Source: Blakeslea trispora
Taxonomy: Eukaryota > Mucoromycota > Mucoromycetes > Mucorales > Choanephoraceae
Direction of reading: 5' to 3'
Assembly (NCBI GenBank): GCA_025331445.1
Contig: JAIWNE010000156.1
Coordinates: 1 to 61,642, forward strand
Length of the DNA stretch: 61,642 nucleotides
Shown: positions 1 through 11,086 of the stretch, piece after piece
Layout of the letters: each line of letters opens with the position of its first letter
Numbering within the stretch: position 1 is the stretch's first letter
The notes under the pieces: model-generated
What the model saw: the letters and a program-made list of their open reading frames with translations, nothing else
Databases searched by the model: none
What the model was told of the DNA's origin: nothing
Position numbers and translations under genes: made by a program

Positions 1-254
1 TTGTATTCATTTTACACGACTGGTTCCCCAGTTACTATCTTATACTGCTAGACAGTGGTATGGTCAGTTTTTGACTCAATTTTCTCCTTCAGCTCCTTCA
101 TGGTCTGATTTCAAAGCTGCGTTCTCTGCTCGTTTTGGGCGTACGGAACTAAAGATCAAGCTGATTGCGCCCTTCAATTATCAAACATATCCATGTTAAC
201 AGGTGAAGGCTTTGAAGCGTTTGTTGATCGTTTTCGTGACTTGTGCCGTCGTCT
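1..254 (+). pseudogene. gag fragment of element A, 5' part
   Basis: The translated sequence matches the Gag of element B (arginine-rich capsid-like segment with motif FKAAFSARFGRT). The reading frame is already disturbed near 150 relative to B and then stops at an LTR insertion at 255. Gag continues after the insertion at 689. The start codon is outside the window. Confidence 0.7.
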
Positions 255-688
255 TGTGATATTTAGGTATGAAAATAGATAAAGGTTTTTTTAGGAGAAA
301 AAATATAGTAAGTAGTTTGAGACTGTTTTACGTATGCCTTTATTATGAACAAAATAAATGAGAGTATTTATACCAATTGCTATCTACTATTGCTATTACG
401 TCTTTGACTTCCTTAGTCTTTACTCTTTACTAAATCTGGATATTTAAGAGAACAATGTCATAGACTAGTTTGTGTCACCTTTAATGACATATTGACATTT
501 TACTTTCTTTGGCAATATTTATTGCTTATCATCTTCTTTAGTCCAGATTCATAACACTTGCTTATGAAATCATTCTAGACTGACATAATGTTGATAGGAT
601 TACTTAATCCAATTATGATGTAGATCTTTATATACAAAAATAGACTTCAACTCTTAAGGATTCATGTTCAGACAAGCCAAACACGACA
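255..688 (-). mobile_element. solo LTR L inside gag of element A
   Basis: 434-bp segment starting TGTGATATTT and ending ACACGACA (TG...CA), absent from the matching place in element B's gag. It is flanked by CGTCT (250-254) and GGTCT (689-693), an imperfect 5-bp target duplication. On the minus strand it carries a TATAAATA-like box followed by AATAAA-like signals, so the LTR probably points left. No coding sequence inside. Confidence 0.7.
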
Positions 689-1030
689 GGTCTGGTGCTC
701 AGTGTTTGCCTTCGTCGGTCTGGTTGATCGTTTCAAACGTGCTATGCCTAGCACTTTGCTGGAAACAAGTGATCTTGGCTCGTGCTGCTCTGCCCGAACA
801 TGCGATTTGGGATATTGACCAAGTTGTTTCTGTTTTTCTGCGGGTGTTTAAGGAACGTGAAAACTGGCAGTCTCGTGATTCTTATTCTGGCGCTTTGGCT
901 GGGTCAACTACAGGCAGTTCTAAGTATGCGGTCAAGTCGAGTGGCAAGGTAACACAAACGCCATGCTACGGGTGGGAAGTACTGCGACCTTCACAAGGTA
1001 GATAGCCACAATACGGCAGATTGTAAGCTT
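689..1030 (+). pseudogene. gag fragment of element A, middle part
   Basis: Gag resumes after the solo LTR with the CLPSSV motif shared with element B and runs to about 965. There the frame shifts relative to B, whose sequence continues through a His/Cys motif (YCELHKTSTHSTAEC). The shifted frame of A still encodes the equivalent HKVDSHNTADCK residues just before 1031. No independent function is expected. Confidence 0.65.
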
Positions 1031-4000
1031 TTGTCAAGAGTGTCGTCTTCTTTGGTTGGTGCTTCTGGTGCTTCTGGCACTACTTCTTTCGGTTTCGTTG
1101 CTCGTCGCGCCGATAAAGGAAAGAGTAAGGAGCGCAAGTGCTATAAGTGCGGTGCTTTGGGGTTGGTCAAAGCCCATGTTTGCAATTCGGGTGTTCCTTC
1201 CGAGATACCTCGCTTTGGCATGATGTCTCTTTCTTCCTCTGCGTCTGCTTCTTCTGGTTCTCTGGGTGCGTTGACGAGCTCTTCAGCTCAGGCGCCTGCT
1301 GAAGCCTCTGGAGAGTGGAACGCCTTTGCCACTGGCAATGCTGCTGCTGGCACGTCTTCTTCTGCTGCTGCGTCTGCTGCTGACACGTCTTCTGCTTCTG
1401 TTGCCTCTGGAGTTGGTTCTTCTGCTGTCGTGTCTTCTGTTGTGTCTTCGCCCGAAGACGACATGGATATAGATGAACGCGTGGCCGAGGCTGCACAGAA
1501 CTGTAAGTATGATACTGAATTTTCAAAACTACCAGAGTATAAATCTAACGCTCTTATTGTTCCATTGGTTATAGAGAATGTTGCTGTGTACGCCTTGGTT
1601 GATAGTGGGGCCACCTTTAGTGTGGTACATCCTTATTTCTTTTCTTCCCTTGGCCTGCCTCTTGTGCCTGCTTCTGGCAGTGTACAGTTAGGACATGAAC
1701 TTTCGTCTGCGCCTCGTCTAGGACAATGTAGTTTGAATGTTATTTATAATAAAAAATTCATTAATCATACTCTCGAAGTTTTCAATGCTTTTTCTATCAA
1801 AGATAACGTACCTGTCATTATTGGCCTAGATTTAATGCCTCGCTTAGGTATTGCCATTCATGGATTAGTTACTTCATGGTTTGGAACAACAGGACCAAAA
1901 GTGCCTTGTCCTATTGACCCTGAGGAAGTAAGTAATGCTGTTAATGCTAGCCCAGTTGGTACTTCTGTTGAGAGATTGCATCATATGAATCAATTACAGC
2001 CATTGCTAGATGCCAATGCTAACATAAACCTTAAGTCAACTTACTGTACATTGCCTAACGCAATAGTTGATCTCGAAACAAAACCAGGAATGACTGCGTC
2101 TCAGAAACCTTATCATGTACCATATGCGTATAAAGAAGCTGTGTTGAATCAATTTCAAGCTTGGATCGATGAAGGTGTAATTGAGCGGTCAACGGGTCAC
2201 ACGGATTATAACGTACCCATCTTGTGTGTTGCAAAAAAGGACATTGATGGTGTTTACTCAATGAAGAAATCTAGAATTGTTGCAGATGTTAGAAAGTTGA
2301 ACAACATCTTAGTTAGTAACGATGTGTACCAGCTACCTCTTATTTCAGACATCCATCAACGTATGGGGAACGCAACTATCATTTCTACAATTGATATCCG
2401 TTCTTGTTTTACTTCGTTCCTTGTCAACCCTAAACACAAGCATAAACTTAGCTTTATGTGCCCTTTTACAAATATTCGTTACCACTTCCGTAAGATGTGC
2501 TTTGGCATCACGTTCATGTCGGCATTTGTTCAAAATGTCTTGCAAAATTATTTCCATGACCTGCCTTATGTATCTATCTATGTGGATGATATCACGGTAG
2601 CTACTTCTTCCACTTTGGAACATCACTTTCTTTGTCTCCGTACAGTGATTCAGCGTTTGACGGATGCTAAGCTCCAAATCAATTCGACGAAGCTTGTGAT
2701 TGCAATGAATTCTGTTCATCTTTTAGGATGGACAATTCGTAATGGTGATCTGTTGCCCGATTAGCGTAAAATAGCTGCGACGGCTTCGTGGGAGGATGCT
2801 CCCACTACAGGTAAGCGACTTGCCTCTTACTTGGGATTCTTAAACTATTTTCGAGGATCTATCCCTAATTATGCTACGCTAGCCGCACCTCTAGACGCAC
2901 TTCGTTGTCACAAGTCGCTCATTGGTGTGTGGACTGAAGAGCACACAGCAGCCTTCAAAGTGTTGAAGCAAGCCTTGGCTTCTGCTGTAGTCTTATCGCC
3001 ATATGACCCTAAATATCGTTTGCACGTCGCAACTGACGCATCCAAGTACGGAATCGGTGGTGTCGTTTACTACATCAAAGATTATAAGGTTCATTACGTT
3101 GGAATGGCTAGTCGAAAGTTGAACGAAACAGAGCAGCGGTACAGCACCACTCGTCGCAAGTTGCTAGGTTTTCTGTTTGTGTGTCAGCGCTTTCACAAGC
3201 TATTGTATGGTGTTCGCTTTTCGGCTCAAGTCGACCATCGCTCACTTGTCTTTTTGAAAAGTCAAGCTGTACCAAATGCTATGATGCTAAATTATTACGA
3301 TGCTATTTTTAGTTACGATTTTGATATCGTACATATTCCTGGCGTCACAAATTGTTTACCTGATGCTCTTAGTAGATTGTATTCTCCAGAGTCATCCAAT
3401 CTGGAGGAGGGTGAAACCAGCTACGCTAGTTACAACGACAGACATATTCTAAAGAAAAGAAACATGTCTCGATCGGAAAGAAAGCAAGAAAAAGAAAAGA
3501 GTTTAATTTCTGACTTTAAACGTACGTTTTCTCATGCTCGTCATGTTACTTTGTGCAACGCAGCTATGCGCCATAAAGATAAAAATACAGAAGTTATCGA
3601 TACCACTTCTTTTCCTACTCGTCCCATCACAGATGACAACAACGATCACGAAGAAAACACTTCTTCACCAACTCAACTCACAAAGCCAACCTCGCTTCGG
3701 TATGCTGAATTCATGACACCACCAGAAGAAGAGCGTCGTGACATTATTGAACGTGCCCACCTTCTTGGTCATTTCGGAGTGAACGCTGTAGAAAAAACCA
3801 TTCATGCTGATCAGCTACACTGGACTAACTTGAGGAAAGATATTGAACGAGTCGTAAAAGATTGTACAGCTTGTCAACAACATACTATACACAAAGCAGG
3901 CTATCATCCACCTAGACATATATTACCGGATGGTGTCTTTGATCATATCTGCGTGGATCTAGGCACATTCAACGTCACATCGTCTAATGGAAACAACTTC

Positions 4001-4587
4001 TTGTTACTAGTCATTGATATGTTCTCGCGCTTTGTCATTTTAAGAGCTATTCCTGATAAGAATGCATATACTATTGCAAAAGAGTTGCTTAGTATTTGGT
4101 GTTTATTTGGGTTCAGTCGCATTATAAGTCATGACAATGGATCTGAGTTTGTGAACGAAGTCTTGAAGCAATTGGCTGAGATGACTGGTGTTGAGCAAAG
4201 AGTTTTATTACCTTATAATCCTGTAGGTAACTCTGTATGTGAGAGATATACGGGTGTGTGTAAGCAAACCATTATTAAGGCAGTGACAGCTGATGCAAAG
4301 GATCCTGAAAGTTGGGATTTATACGTCGACATGGCTCAATACGCTGTCAACGCTCAGTTTAGACACTTGCACAGTACACGTGCATTCACGGCTATGTTCT
4401 TTAGACAGCCAAACCAACTAACTGATTATACCGAAGTGAAGCCCACTTTGTCATTCGAGAAATCAGAACACAAACGTATCAATGAGCAATTGAAACACGT
4501 TAAGGAAGTAGTCGTACCTGCTTTACATGAGCACATCAAAGAACGTCAAAACAATGATCACAAAAAATACTTGAAGTCTTATAACAT
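1031..4587 (+). pseudogene. gag-pol of element A (zinc knuckle, PR, RT, RNase H, INT) with one nonsense codon
   Basis: One frame runs from 1031 to the Helitron junction, broken only by TAG at 2762-2764, where element B has a tyrosine codon. In order: a CCHC-like knuckle (CYKCGALG...AHVC), a Ser/Ala-rich linker, a retropepsin motif (LVDSGATFS), RT with the YVDD active site near 2577-2590, RNase H (VATDASKYGIGG), the integrase HHCC zinc domain (HLLGHFG...CTACQQ) and the DDE core (VDLGTF, SHDNGSEF). The integrase C-terminal region and chromodomain seen in B are missing because the element is truncated. Confidence 0.85.
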
Positions 4588-6702
4588 AGTATACATATTT
4601 GTTAATGTATTTGATGGCTGCAACACCTTGACAGCATTCAACGTTTATGTGAGCCTTGTACTTCTTTGAGAGGTAGGGATTATAAGGCACAATCCAGCGA
4701 TTGTCAATACTTAAACGACTACTGCTATATCTCATAGGATAGGGTATCGTGTATGAAGATCGGACAGTTGCTGATCGCTTATATGTGGGGCATCCGTTTT
4801 CATTCAACACAGTTTCTTCAGAAAAAGCTTTGGGAAATCGCTTGGTGCATTTAAGACGACCATTGCTATCCTTAGCCATACAGGGAGACTTTGGATTAAG
4901 ATCACCGCAAGGTCCATGTACCATGTTTTTTGTGATGATTTTAAAAAGCTCAGGGTCAGATTCTTTGCATGGCAATTCAGCTGAGATGATTTGATCAATC
5001 TTTCCCACAGTGTTTATGTTTTGTGAGTAATCCAAAAACAAAAGCAGATGCAAATGAGGAAGTTCTCGTTTTTGATATTCAATAGTTCGAACTAAGCCTT
5101 TGTAAGGTCCGAATATCTGCTTGACTTTTAGATCTTTTATCAGGGCTTTTACTTTCAAGTCAAAGACTCTTGCAACTAAATCAGGTCGATCTGAGGCGTT
5201 TTATCCAGGTAGTAATTCTCTTTGAATTTCTATCCATCTAGGGTTGGCAGTAAAGGTGATAAACAACGAAGGTTTGCCGAAATATCTAACAATTGCCATT
5301 GAATCTTGATACAGCTTAGCCATAAATTGAGGACCGCCTGTATAACTACTGGGCAAGATAAAACCTCTTCCCAAAGAGGCAGGATCAACATCATCATTTA
5401 TAAGAGCATCTTGAAGACCGTTGTAAAGGTCAGCTCTTATATTGGATTGATGATTTCTAATCTAATCAAGCTTATTTTGGTCACAAATAGCCCAAACATC
5501 GACCAAGTACTGTTGAAACAACCTTTTGCTCAAGAAAAGAAGAGGATATTCAGCTGCCCTCTGGTGGAGCCTGTAACGGTAATAGGCTCTTTGTGTTAAG
5601 CGAGTTGATCCATCATTCAATCTTAAGCCCCAGTGCCAGCCCAAATCACCATTAGGAAACAAAAGAGTATAATGCAGAGGCATATATAAAGCATGGTTTT
5701 GAGATATATTTGTTTGAGAATAAACGCCTTCACTGTTACGAAGATAAATGCGAATATCTCTAAATCCTTCAGCACTATGCTCATTTGGAATGATTCCTGC
5801 AACTTCATCAGAGGTAGGAAGATTCTCAGTGCGTCTATCAGATCCAGCTACTAACTCGATTCTCATTGAAGGACAAATTCGAATAAAAGGAGTTTCAGTT
5901 TCACTAATCTCAGCACTCATGAGAAGCTCATGTGCAGTCTTATACAATCTAACATGAGGATTTTTTTCATGGATCATTAAAGACAGTTCCCTTAGAATCT
6001 CATCATCCAAATCATTGTTGTTTGCTGCTCTAAAGGATGCTGCATATTGAGGAACAAAAATATAAAGCTGCGCATATTTAGCATCGTCGTTGTTTTCTGC
6101 CAAAAGAGGTCCTTGAATGTGATACCTTTGGCCTTGAATTTGAAAAGGCATATTGCTTAAATTGGCATTACTAACTTCACATCGTAGGGAAGTGAAAGCA
6201 AATGCTGCGTTGTATCGTCTCAAGTTGTCCCTGAAGTGACGACCTCGAGTACTAACTTCTTCAAATAGAGTCTTCAAGAGAGCTGGAGGCTATTGAAGAG
6301 CTTCGATTTTTACAGTGCCTGCCTTACAACAACTCATCCAAAACTTGTTTTGAGAGGTGCACTGCAAAGGTAACTCAGCTTCCCAATGTTTAGCACCACA
6401 GTCAGCACATATTTTGTCCATTGAACCTAGATCAAAAGGCTGAAGACGACTGAGCTCAGAAATAAAACCTGCTGGAAGTTGAACAGATCATCCTCTAGGT
6501 CTACTGGTCTGTTCGTTTTGTTGCCTGTTGGCATATCTGGCGTTTCGTCGTGTCTAGTAAATAAGAGTTTAAAATACGATTAATTGGCTTAAGGCTAAAA
6601 ACTGCTTACCCGACACAAACCACAGGTAGCGAATCTTGGATGTGAGTGCTCTCTTCGACAGGCAGAGCAGATGCGAGAAGTTTCGGTAGGCTGGTTATTC
6701 AT
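4588..6702 (-). pseudogene. Helitron replication-initiator protein, decayed N-terminal part (H1)
   Basis: Read leftwards, the gene opens with ATG at 6702 and an exon with a CxxC...CxxC zinc motif (ICSACRREH...CGLC). A 56-bp intron follows (6609-6554, GTAAG...TAG). Then come the Helitron N-terminal region (MDKICADCGAKHWEAELP) and the Rep domain with HUH motif in EYQKRELPHLHLLLFL and a KYINKYVY tyrosine motif. In-frame stops lie near 6490, 6293, 5459 and just right of 5158, so it is a pseudogene. The PIF1 helicase half is absent because the copy ends at the junction with element A. It is a different lineage from the Helitron at 45-49 kb. Confidence 0.8.
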
Positions 6703-6919
6703 TGTTATTGTTATAAACCGTTTTAGTAAAAAAAAAAAAGGTAAAAAATAATAATTAATTTTCAAAATTCAAGCTCATTTATTAGAAATTGAATCAATCT
6801 TGCTTCGCGTGAGGGGGAGGGACAACCCTCCCCCTTGAACCCCCTCCCAGCTGGCTAAAGCTCAGTGTACCGTTCCTGACTGATGCTGGCTTCGCATGAG
6901 GGGGAGGGTCGTCCCTCGC
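6703..6919. repeat. GC-rich hairpins upstream of Helitron H1
   Basis: In otherwise AT-rich DNA, 6812-6835 forms a perfect 10-bp stem (AGGGGGAGGG / CCCTCCCCCT) with an ACAA loop. A second copy of the same motif at 6898-6918 is cut short where LTR D2 begins. The motif TTCG(C/T)(G/A)TGAGGGGGAGGG occurs at both. Position just upstream of the H1 start suggests a Helitron 5' subterminal structure, but no defined Helitron end could be placed. Confidence 0.5.
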
Positions 6920-7204
6920 TGTTTGGTGGAAAGGTAGTTTTTTAAAGGATTTAGTTTATGAGTGTGGACAAGAGAGATAGATTCTGTGAGAATTTGTATG
7001 GACTTTTATTTATGAAAAATAGAAGAAGAAACTAATAATCTAATGAACTTGATGCCTATTTATACTTTAATAAAGCGGACAGTTAATCTTGCTGAAGGAC
7101 TGGTAATTTAATCGAAAAGAAATTTCTTTTGACAGGACTTCTTTGTACCTGACGATTTATGATCCCGACTAAGCTTAAATAAGAAAATAAAATAATTGTA
7201 ATAT
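6920..7204 (-). repeat. D-type LTR (D2), downstream part
   Basis: The reverse complement matches the 3' two thirds of element D's LTR (identical blocks around the TCCTTCAGCAAG segment and the TATAAATAGGCATCAAG segment). The LTR is split here by the CACTA element and resumes at 33642. Together the pieces total about 468 bp after removing the duplicated ATA, close to the 460 bp of D's LTR. No 5-bp duplication matches at its outer ends. Confidence 0.85.
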
Positions 7205-7410
7205 ACACAACGGGAAATTTTGGCTGGGATTTTAATTTTTTGAAATGGGGAAAACTTAAGAAAACCTCTGACTTTTTTAAGAAAAATTTCTTAAGTTTAC
7301 CCACACTTTTTTCATTCGTGTAGAAAACTTAAGAACTTTTTCCCTAAAAATTAAGAAAACTTAAGAAAATCTAAGAAATCTTCATTTGCCTTCCTTCTCT
7401 TTCCTTCGCT

Positions 7411-7520
7411 CTACAACACTCTACAGCACTCTACAACACTCTACAACACTCTACAGCACTCTACAACACTCTACAATACTCTACAATACTCCACAACACT
7501 CTACAACACTCCTCATCACT
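7411..7520. repeat. 10-bp tandem repeat, unit CTACAACACT
   Basis: Eleven consecutive 10-bp units with CTACAACACT consensus (variants CTACAGCACT, CTACAATACT, CCACAACACT), followed by degenerate units to about 7530. It lies in the left subterminal region of the CACTA element, where clustered repeats are the usual transposase-binding sites. That role is inferred by analogy. The stretch 7531-7934 between this array and the 3' end of the AT-hook gene shows no coding signal. Confidence 0.8.
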
Positions 7521-7934
7521 CTCCATCATACAATAAAATAGGTCAAACTGAGGTTTGTTTTGTTTGTTTTTCTTTTTTTTAGGCCAATCAAAATGCATTA
7601 TATTTATTTGATTACATTTGTTTAGGGTTGTTTATTGCATTGCAATATATTATGGAATAGGCAGCATCGTTTATTTAAATAGAATTTATATTCAAGCTTA
7701 AAGCAAAAGACTACAATAGGCAGTACTTAACTTTGTTGTCATTATTTGGTCTTGAAATGATCTATAATAACTTCATCGTGCAATACTAAAGCTTGGAAAA
7801 AGAACCTCACCTCTTGCAAATATAACTACCGCACCTTACCTTCTAAATGTTTTTATTCTTTTTCCAGCACTAGACTTCTTGTTGGCCACTAGTAATAATA
7901 CATTAGTCATTAATCTATTGTATGTGTGTGTATA

Positions 7935-8169
7935 TTATTGTTGCATAAAGTATTTCCTACATTTTGTTGAAGGGCGTCCTCTTTTTCTTTGAACATGAGT
8001 GTCGATAGTTCTATCTACTACATATAGAAGAAGTCAAGTTAGTACAATCAATAATTCAAAAAATAAGAAATAAGATATACCTTCAGCATGGTATTGCATA
8101 TGGCTCTCAACAAAAGGGTGCTCTATGCTTGGATCCAATGCGAGAAGTGACAAATCTGAAGACACATCC
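7935..8169 (-). CDS. CACTA accessory protein, exons 2-3 (AT-hook C-terminus)
   Basis: These are the last two exons of the gene starting at 24356: exon 2 8169-8081, intron 8080-8018, exon 3 8017-7935 ending in TAA. Exon 3 encodes QRKRGRPSTKC, an AT-hook (core RGRP) that binds the minor groove of AT-rich DNA. With exon 1 (24356-23575) the coding length is 954 nt, an exact multiple of three (317 aa). The upstream acceptor TACTCATAG ends at 8170. The intron between 23574 and 8170 holds the whole of element E. Without E it would be 56 bp. Product: candidate TnpA-like DNA-binding partner of the TNP2 transposase (inference). Confidence 0.75.
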
Positions 8170-8181
8170 CTATGAGTAGAG

Positions 8182-8343
8182 TAATTTATCTGTTAAGTCA
8201 AGATGAGTTAAACAAGATTAAGAGAGGGTTTTATTCAGTGTAGAATGAGATTGTCAATATAAATTGAGCTTGGTGACACAAAGTAGGATTGTGTCTTAAA
8301 TAAATGTCTTGATTTAATGATGCATCTAGCTTACGATACATCA
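8182..8343 (-). repeat. 3' LTR of element E
   Basis: Matches 23364-23525 over 162 bp with a single visible difference (TGTTAAG here, TGTCAAG there), implying a recent insertion. On the minus strand it starts TGATGTATCG. Its native upstream polypurine tract, GGTGGTCCAGGG, now lies at about 8761-8772 because solo LTR K separates the two. Confidence 0.85.
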
Positions 8344-8344
8344 T

Positions 8345-8755
8345 TGTTATAATCCAATAAATCACAATGAAATAAATCCAAGGAATTAACCAGACTAAAG
8401 ATAATGTTTTATTTACTTCAAAATTGATGTGCTATTTATACTTTTCATGAAGATGATATTTCAACTGAGATTGTAAAACTTTTCTAGAGGCTTGTAGATG
8501 ATTAGGATAATAACAACGAATCGGATGAGAGATGAATGATGACAGTCTTGTAAAGAAGAATTACTAAAATAGAATGATTGGCCATCTGTACCTTAAACCC
8601 AGTAACTGGTAAATTATTGGCAAGATGTCAGTCCTGACCTTGAATGAAGGTTTATCCGAATTGAATGTCAAATGAAACAAGCCGAAGTCGAATTAGAGAA
8701 TGGTTGTGGATTCATAAGTGGCTAAATACTTGATCCGTACTGTATGAATACAACA
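8345..8755 (-). mobile_element. solo LTR K at the PPT/LTR boundary of element E
   Basis: 411 bp, TGTTATAATCC...GAATACAACA on the plus strand, flanked by ATCAT at 8340-8344 and 8756-8760. Removing it with one ATCAT copy restores the E polypurine tract directly against the E LTR start. The minus strand carries AGTATAAATAG followed by AATAAA-type signals, so it points left. No relative elsewhere in the window. Confidence 0.8.
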
Positions 8756-9043
8756 ATCATCACCCTGGACCACCTTAAAAACCGTTTAGTTAAGATTTGA
8801 ATAACATTTAGATAGACCTTGATTGAGTGTTGGATTCTTGAAGTCAGATAAATCGCTCTTGAATAATGTGTGAATGCTTATGCGAATTAGATAGTTGTTA
8901 AATTGTATGCTTTGTTCTTTGCATGTATGTACGTTGGAATTGCCCATTAAAAAAACCATTTCATCAAAAACCTTTCGTGAGGAAAAAAGATGAAGCTGGG
9001 TAAAAAAGGTTCTCCATACTGATTGCGCTTAATTCACAGATGT

Positions 9044-11086
9044 CTAGTTTGATCTGGACTTCTTGTTGACGTCCGATTCCTTGAAAGGAGTCTTGCGCTT
9101 GCGTGATCCTTTGATTCTTTTGACTTGACCAGACTTGGTAGGCATGTTAGCGTTACGTCGTTTCCAGTACTCTTTAATAGTTTCTGGACTGTCAAAGTCT
9201 TCGGGCTTTTGCCATGTTTGCTCGTCCGGATATCCTACCCAAGTAGTTAAATACTCGATACCATTTGGTTCTACTTCCCTGTGATTGATCACGACTTGAA
9301 CTTCATAAATGTCTTTGTTTTCATCAGACTTGTTCGTTTCATTCGCGATTAATTTAATTTGCGAAGTAGGGATGTTTCTGGATAGAATGGAGCCTGTGCG
9401 ATCGGTCAAGATGTAGCTTCCATTGGTTGTATAACCATGTACATAAAATGGACCTTCATACTTGGCATCTGTTTTCCGACGCTTGTTTTCTATGTTTTTG
9501 ATCATAACTTTAGCACCTATGGGAAATGGATCTTTGAGCATCCGATGCTTTCTTTCAAAGTGCTCATTATCTTTTTCTTGAGTCTTAATGATCTGATTCC
9601 TAATTTCAGGAATGGTAGTGTTATTGAATCTTTCGATTTCTTTCTTTAACTTATCTGTGTCTATCATATCGTCAAAGATATTCATTTTCGATAGAGCTTT
9701 TGTATAATTTTTGAGATCATTTGCTTGGCGATTGAACATCACTTGGAATTGAGTATGATTGTGTAGTCTTGATATATGTTGGTTCATCAGATACATGGTA
9801 CCTTCGACATACAAATCCCATGATTCTTTATATCCATCCAGCATTTTGAGGATGATAGATTTAGCAGTCTTTACATGAGTTTCCAAGTTGCCAGCTGGAG
9901 TGTAAGGTAATGAGAGAGCAGATTCAATGCCCATATGTTGACGTAGACTTTTGATCAATTCGTTATAGAATTCTAATCCTCTGTCATGTTGAAGTACTTT
10001 AGGATATCCCATAATGGAAAATATCTGTATCAACTCCCTGGCAACATCTAGGGCTGTTTTGGATTTGATTGCTCTGAGAATCACAAACCTACTAAAGATG
10101 TCAACGCACACTAATAGGTAGTTATTACCTCTAGGAGTTGTAACATCGAATGTGCCTAGATCAATAGCGACTTTGTCCCATGTATTGTTGGGCGCATCAC
10201 TCTTTGGAGGGTGGAAAACATGTTTTGCTAGATTGAATCGAGCGCACTTTGTACAATTCTTGATGTATTTTGTTACATCTTCGCGCAAGTGTTTCCAGTT
10301 CATGCCATGTTCTTGTTTTATCATTCGTTCGACACTGTTGATTCCATAGTGTCCAGCAAGATGACATTGCGAAATGATATTTTGTTTTTCCTCTTCATTT
10401 TGAGGTTGCGTGTATTTGTCTATACGACTAGCAGCAATGATTTGGTCAGTAACGTTATTCAATTTTGTCATTTCCATTTGTGAGGTAATTTTATCCATTG
10501 TGTTACTGTTTTCAGAATTTGTTTCTGAGGTTACGTGAGGCGAATTGTCACGGTTTTCTTTTGCTGTTTTGGAGGCTGCTTTCGTCTCAACTTGCGTATC
10601 AATTACTTGCTCACCCCTCTCCAGCGTTTGATCAGCGTCGTCTGGATAAAGCAAACGCGATAAGTGATCAGCCAAGATGTTGCGTACTCCGGCACAGAAG
10701 GTGATGTCAAAGTCAAACTCGTAGATCATCTCGTAGTAATTTTCAATGATTCGATTGATTTTTGGTTGAGAGTGCAGATACAGTATACCTTTGTTATCGG
10801 TATAGTAATGAAAGCGTTGACCAGACAACCACTGTTTCCACTTGGTAGTGCAATAGAGAAACGCTAGGATCTCACGTCGAGAGGATCCATAGTTGCGCTC
10901 TGCTTTTGATAAAGTGCGTGCAACAAAGCCGATATAACGAATATGGTTATCGATTACCTGATACAAACAACCACCAATACCGTAAGCACTAGCATCCGTC
11001 ACGAGATGCAAAGGAATATTTGAGGTTAGGACAACTGAGTACAGGAGTATCAGCAAGTACGAGCTGCAATGTACGCATAGCTTTGT
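9044..11086 (-). CDS. element E pol, RNase H - integrase - chromodomain part
   Basis: C-terminal third of the E polyprotein. In order: RNase H (LVTDASAYGIGG), connection, integrase zinc domain (HLAGHYGINSVER...CTKCARF), DDE core (VAIDLGTFDV, LQHDRGLEF, GNLETHVKT), integrase C-terminal SH3-like region, and a terminal chromodomain (YEVQVVINHRE...YLTTWVGYPDEQTWQKPEDF). The chromodomain places E among the chromoviruses, which commonly target heterochromatin (family knowledge). The reading frame enters from the D LTR at 11086. The natural upstream partner ends at 17115. The coding part shows no stop. 8773-9043 is 3' untranslated sequence. Confidence 0.85.
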   Translation of the reverse strand, partial: TKLCVHCSSYLLILLYSVVLTSNIPLHLVTDASAYGIGGCLYQVIDNHIRYIGFVARTLSKAERNYGSSRREILAFLYCTTKWKQWLSGQRFHYYTDNKGILYLHSQPKINRIIENYYEMIYEFDFDITFCAGVRNILADHLSRLLYPDDADQTLERGEQVIDTQVETKAASKTAKENRDNSPHVTSETNSENSNTMDKITSQMEMTKLNNVTDQIIAASRIDKYTQPQNEEEKQNIISQCHLAGHYGINSVERMIKQEHGMNWKHLREDVTKYIKNCTKCARFNLAKHVFHPPKSDAPNNTWDKVAIDLGTFDVTTPRGNNYLLVCVDIFSRFVILRAIKSKTALDVARELIQIFSIMGYPKVLQHDRGLEFYNELIKSLRQHMGIESALSLPYTPAGNLETHVKTAKSIILKMLDGYKESWDLYVEGTMYLMNQHISRLHNHTQFQVMFNRQANDLKNYTKALSKMNIFDDMIDTDKLKKEIERFNNTTIPEIRNQIIKTQEKDNEHFERKHRMLKDPFPIGAKVMIKNIENKRRKTDAKYEGPFYVHGYTTNGSYILTDRTGSILSRNIPTSQIKLIANETNKSDENKDIYEVQVVINHREVEPNGIEYLTTWVGYPDEQTWQKPEDFDSPETIKEYWKRRNANMPTKSGQVKRIKGSRKRKTPFKESDVNKKSRSN

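Larger units (their letters stand above)
1..4587 (+). mobile_element. Ty3/Gypsy element A, truncated at both ends
   Basis: Remnant of a Metaviridae-type LTR retrotransposon in the order gag, protease, RT, RNase H, integrase. It is the same family as element B near the right edge: gag, RT and integrase align almost residue by residue. The 5' LTR lies outside the window. The 3' end is lost at about 4587, where the integrase C-terminal domain stops matching B and Helitron sequence begins on the opposite strand. A solo LTR interrupts its gag. Decayed and non-autonomous. Confidence 0.85.

Noticed and set aside
1167..1614. Minus-strand open frames over element A gag (Gln-rich and Ala/Glu-rich)
   Set aside because: Shadows of the Ser/Ala-rich gag linker; the same happens over element B at 57235-57633.
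7411..7520. Regular 10-bp array considered as a CRISPR-like array
   Set aside because: Units are contiguous with no spacers and the organism is a eukaryote; it is a simple tandem repeat in a CACTA subterminal region.
8182..8759. 8182-8759 read as one 570-bp LTR of element E, with a truncated 5' LTR at 23 kb
   Set aside because: TAGAG on both outer sides, ATCAT around 8345-8755 and PPT adjacency show E's LTR is 162 bp and complete, with K inserted separately.
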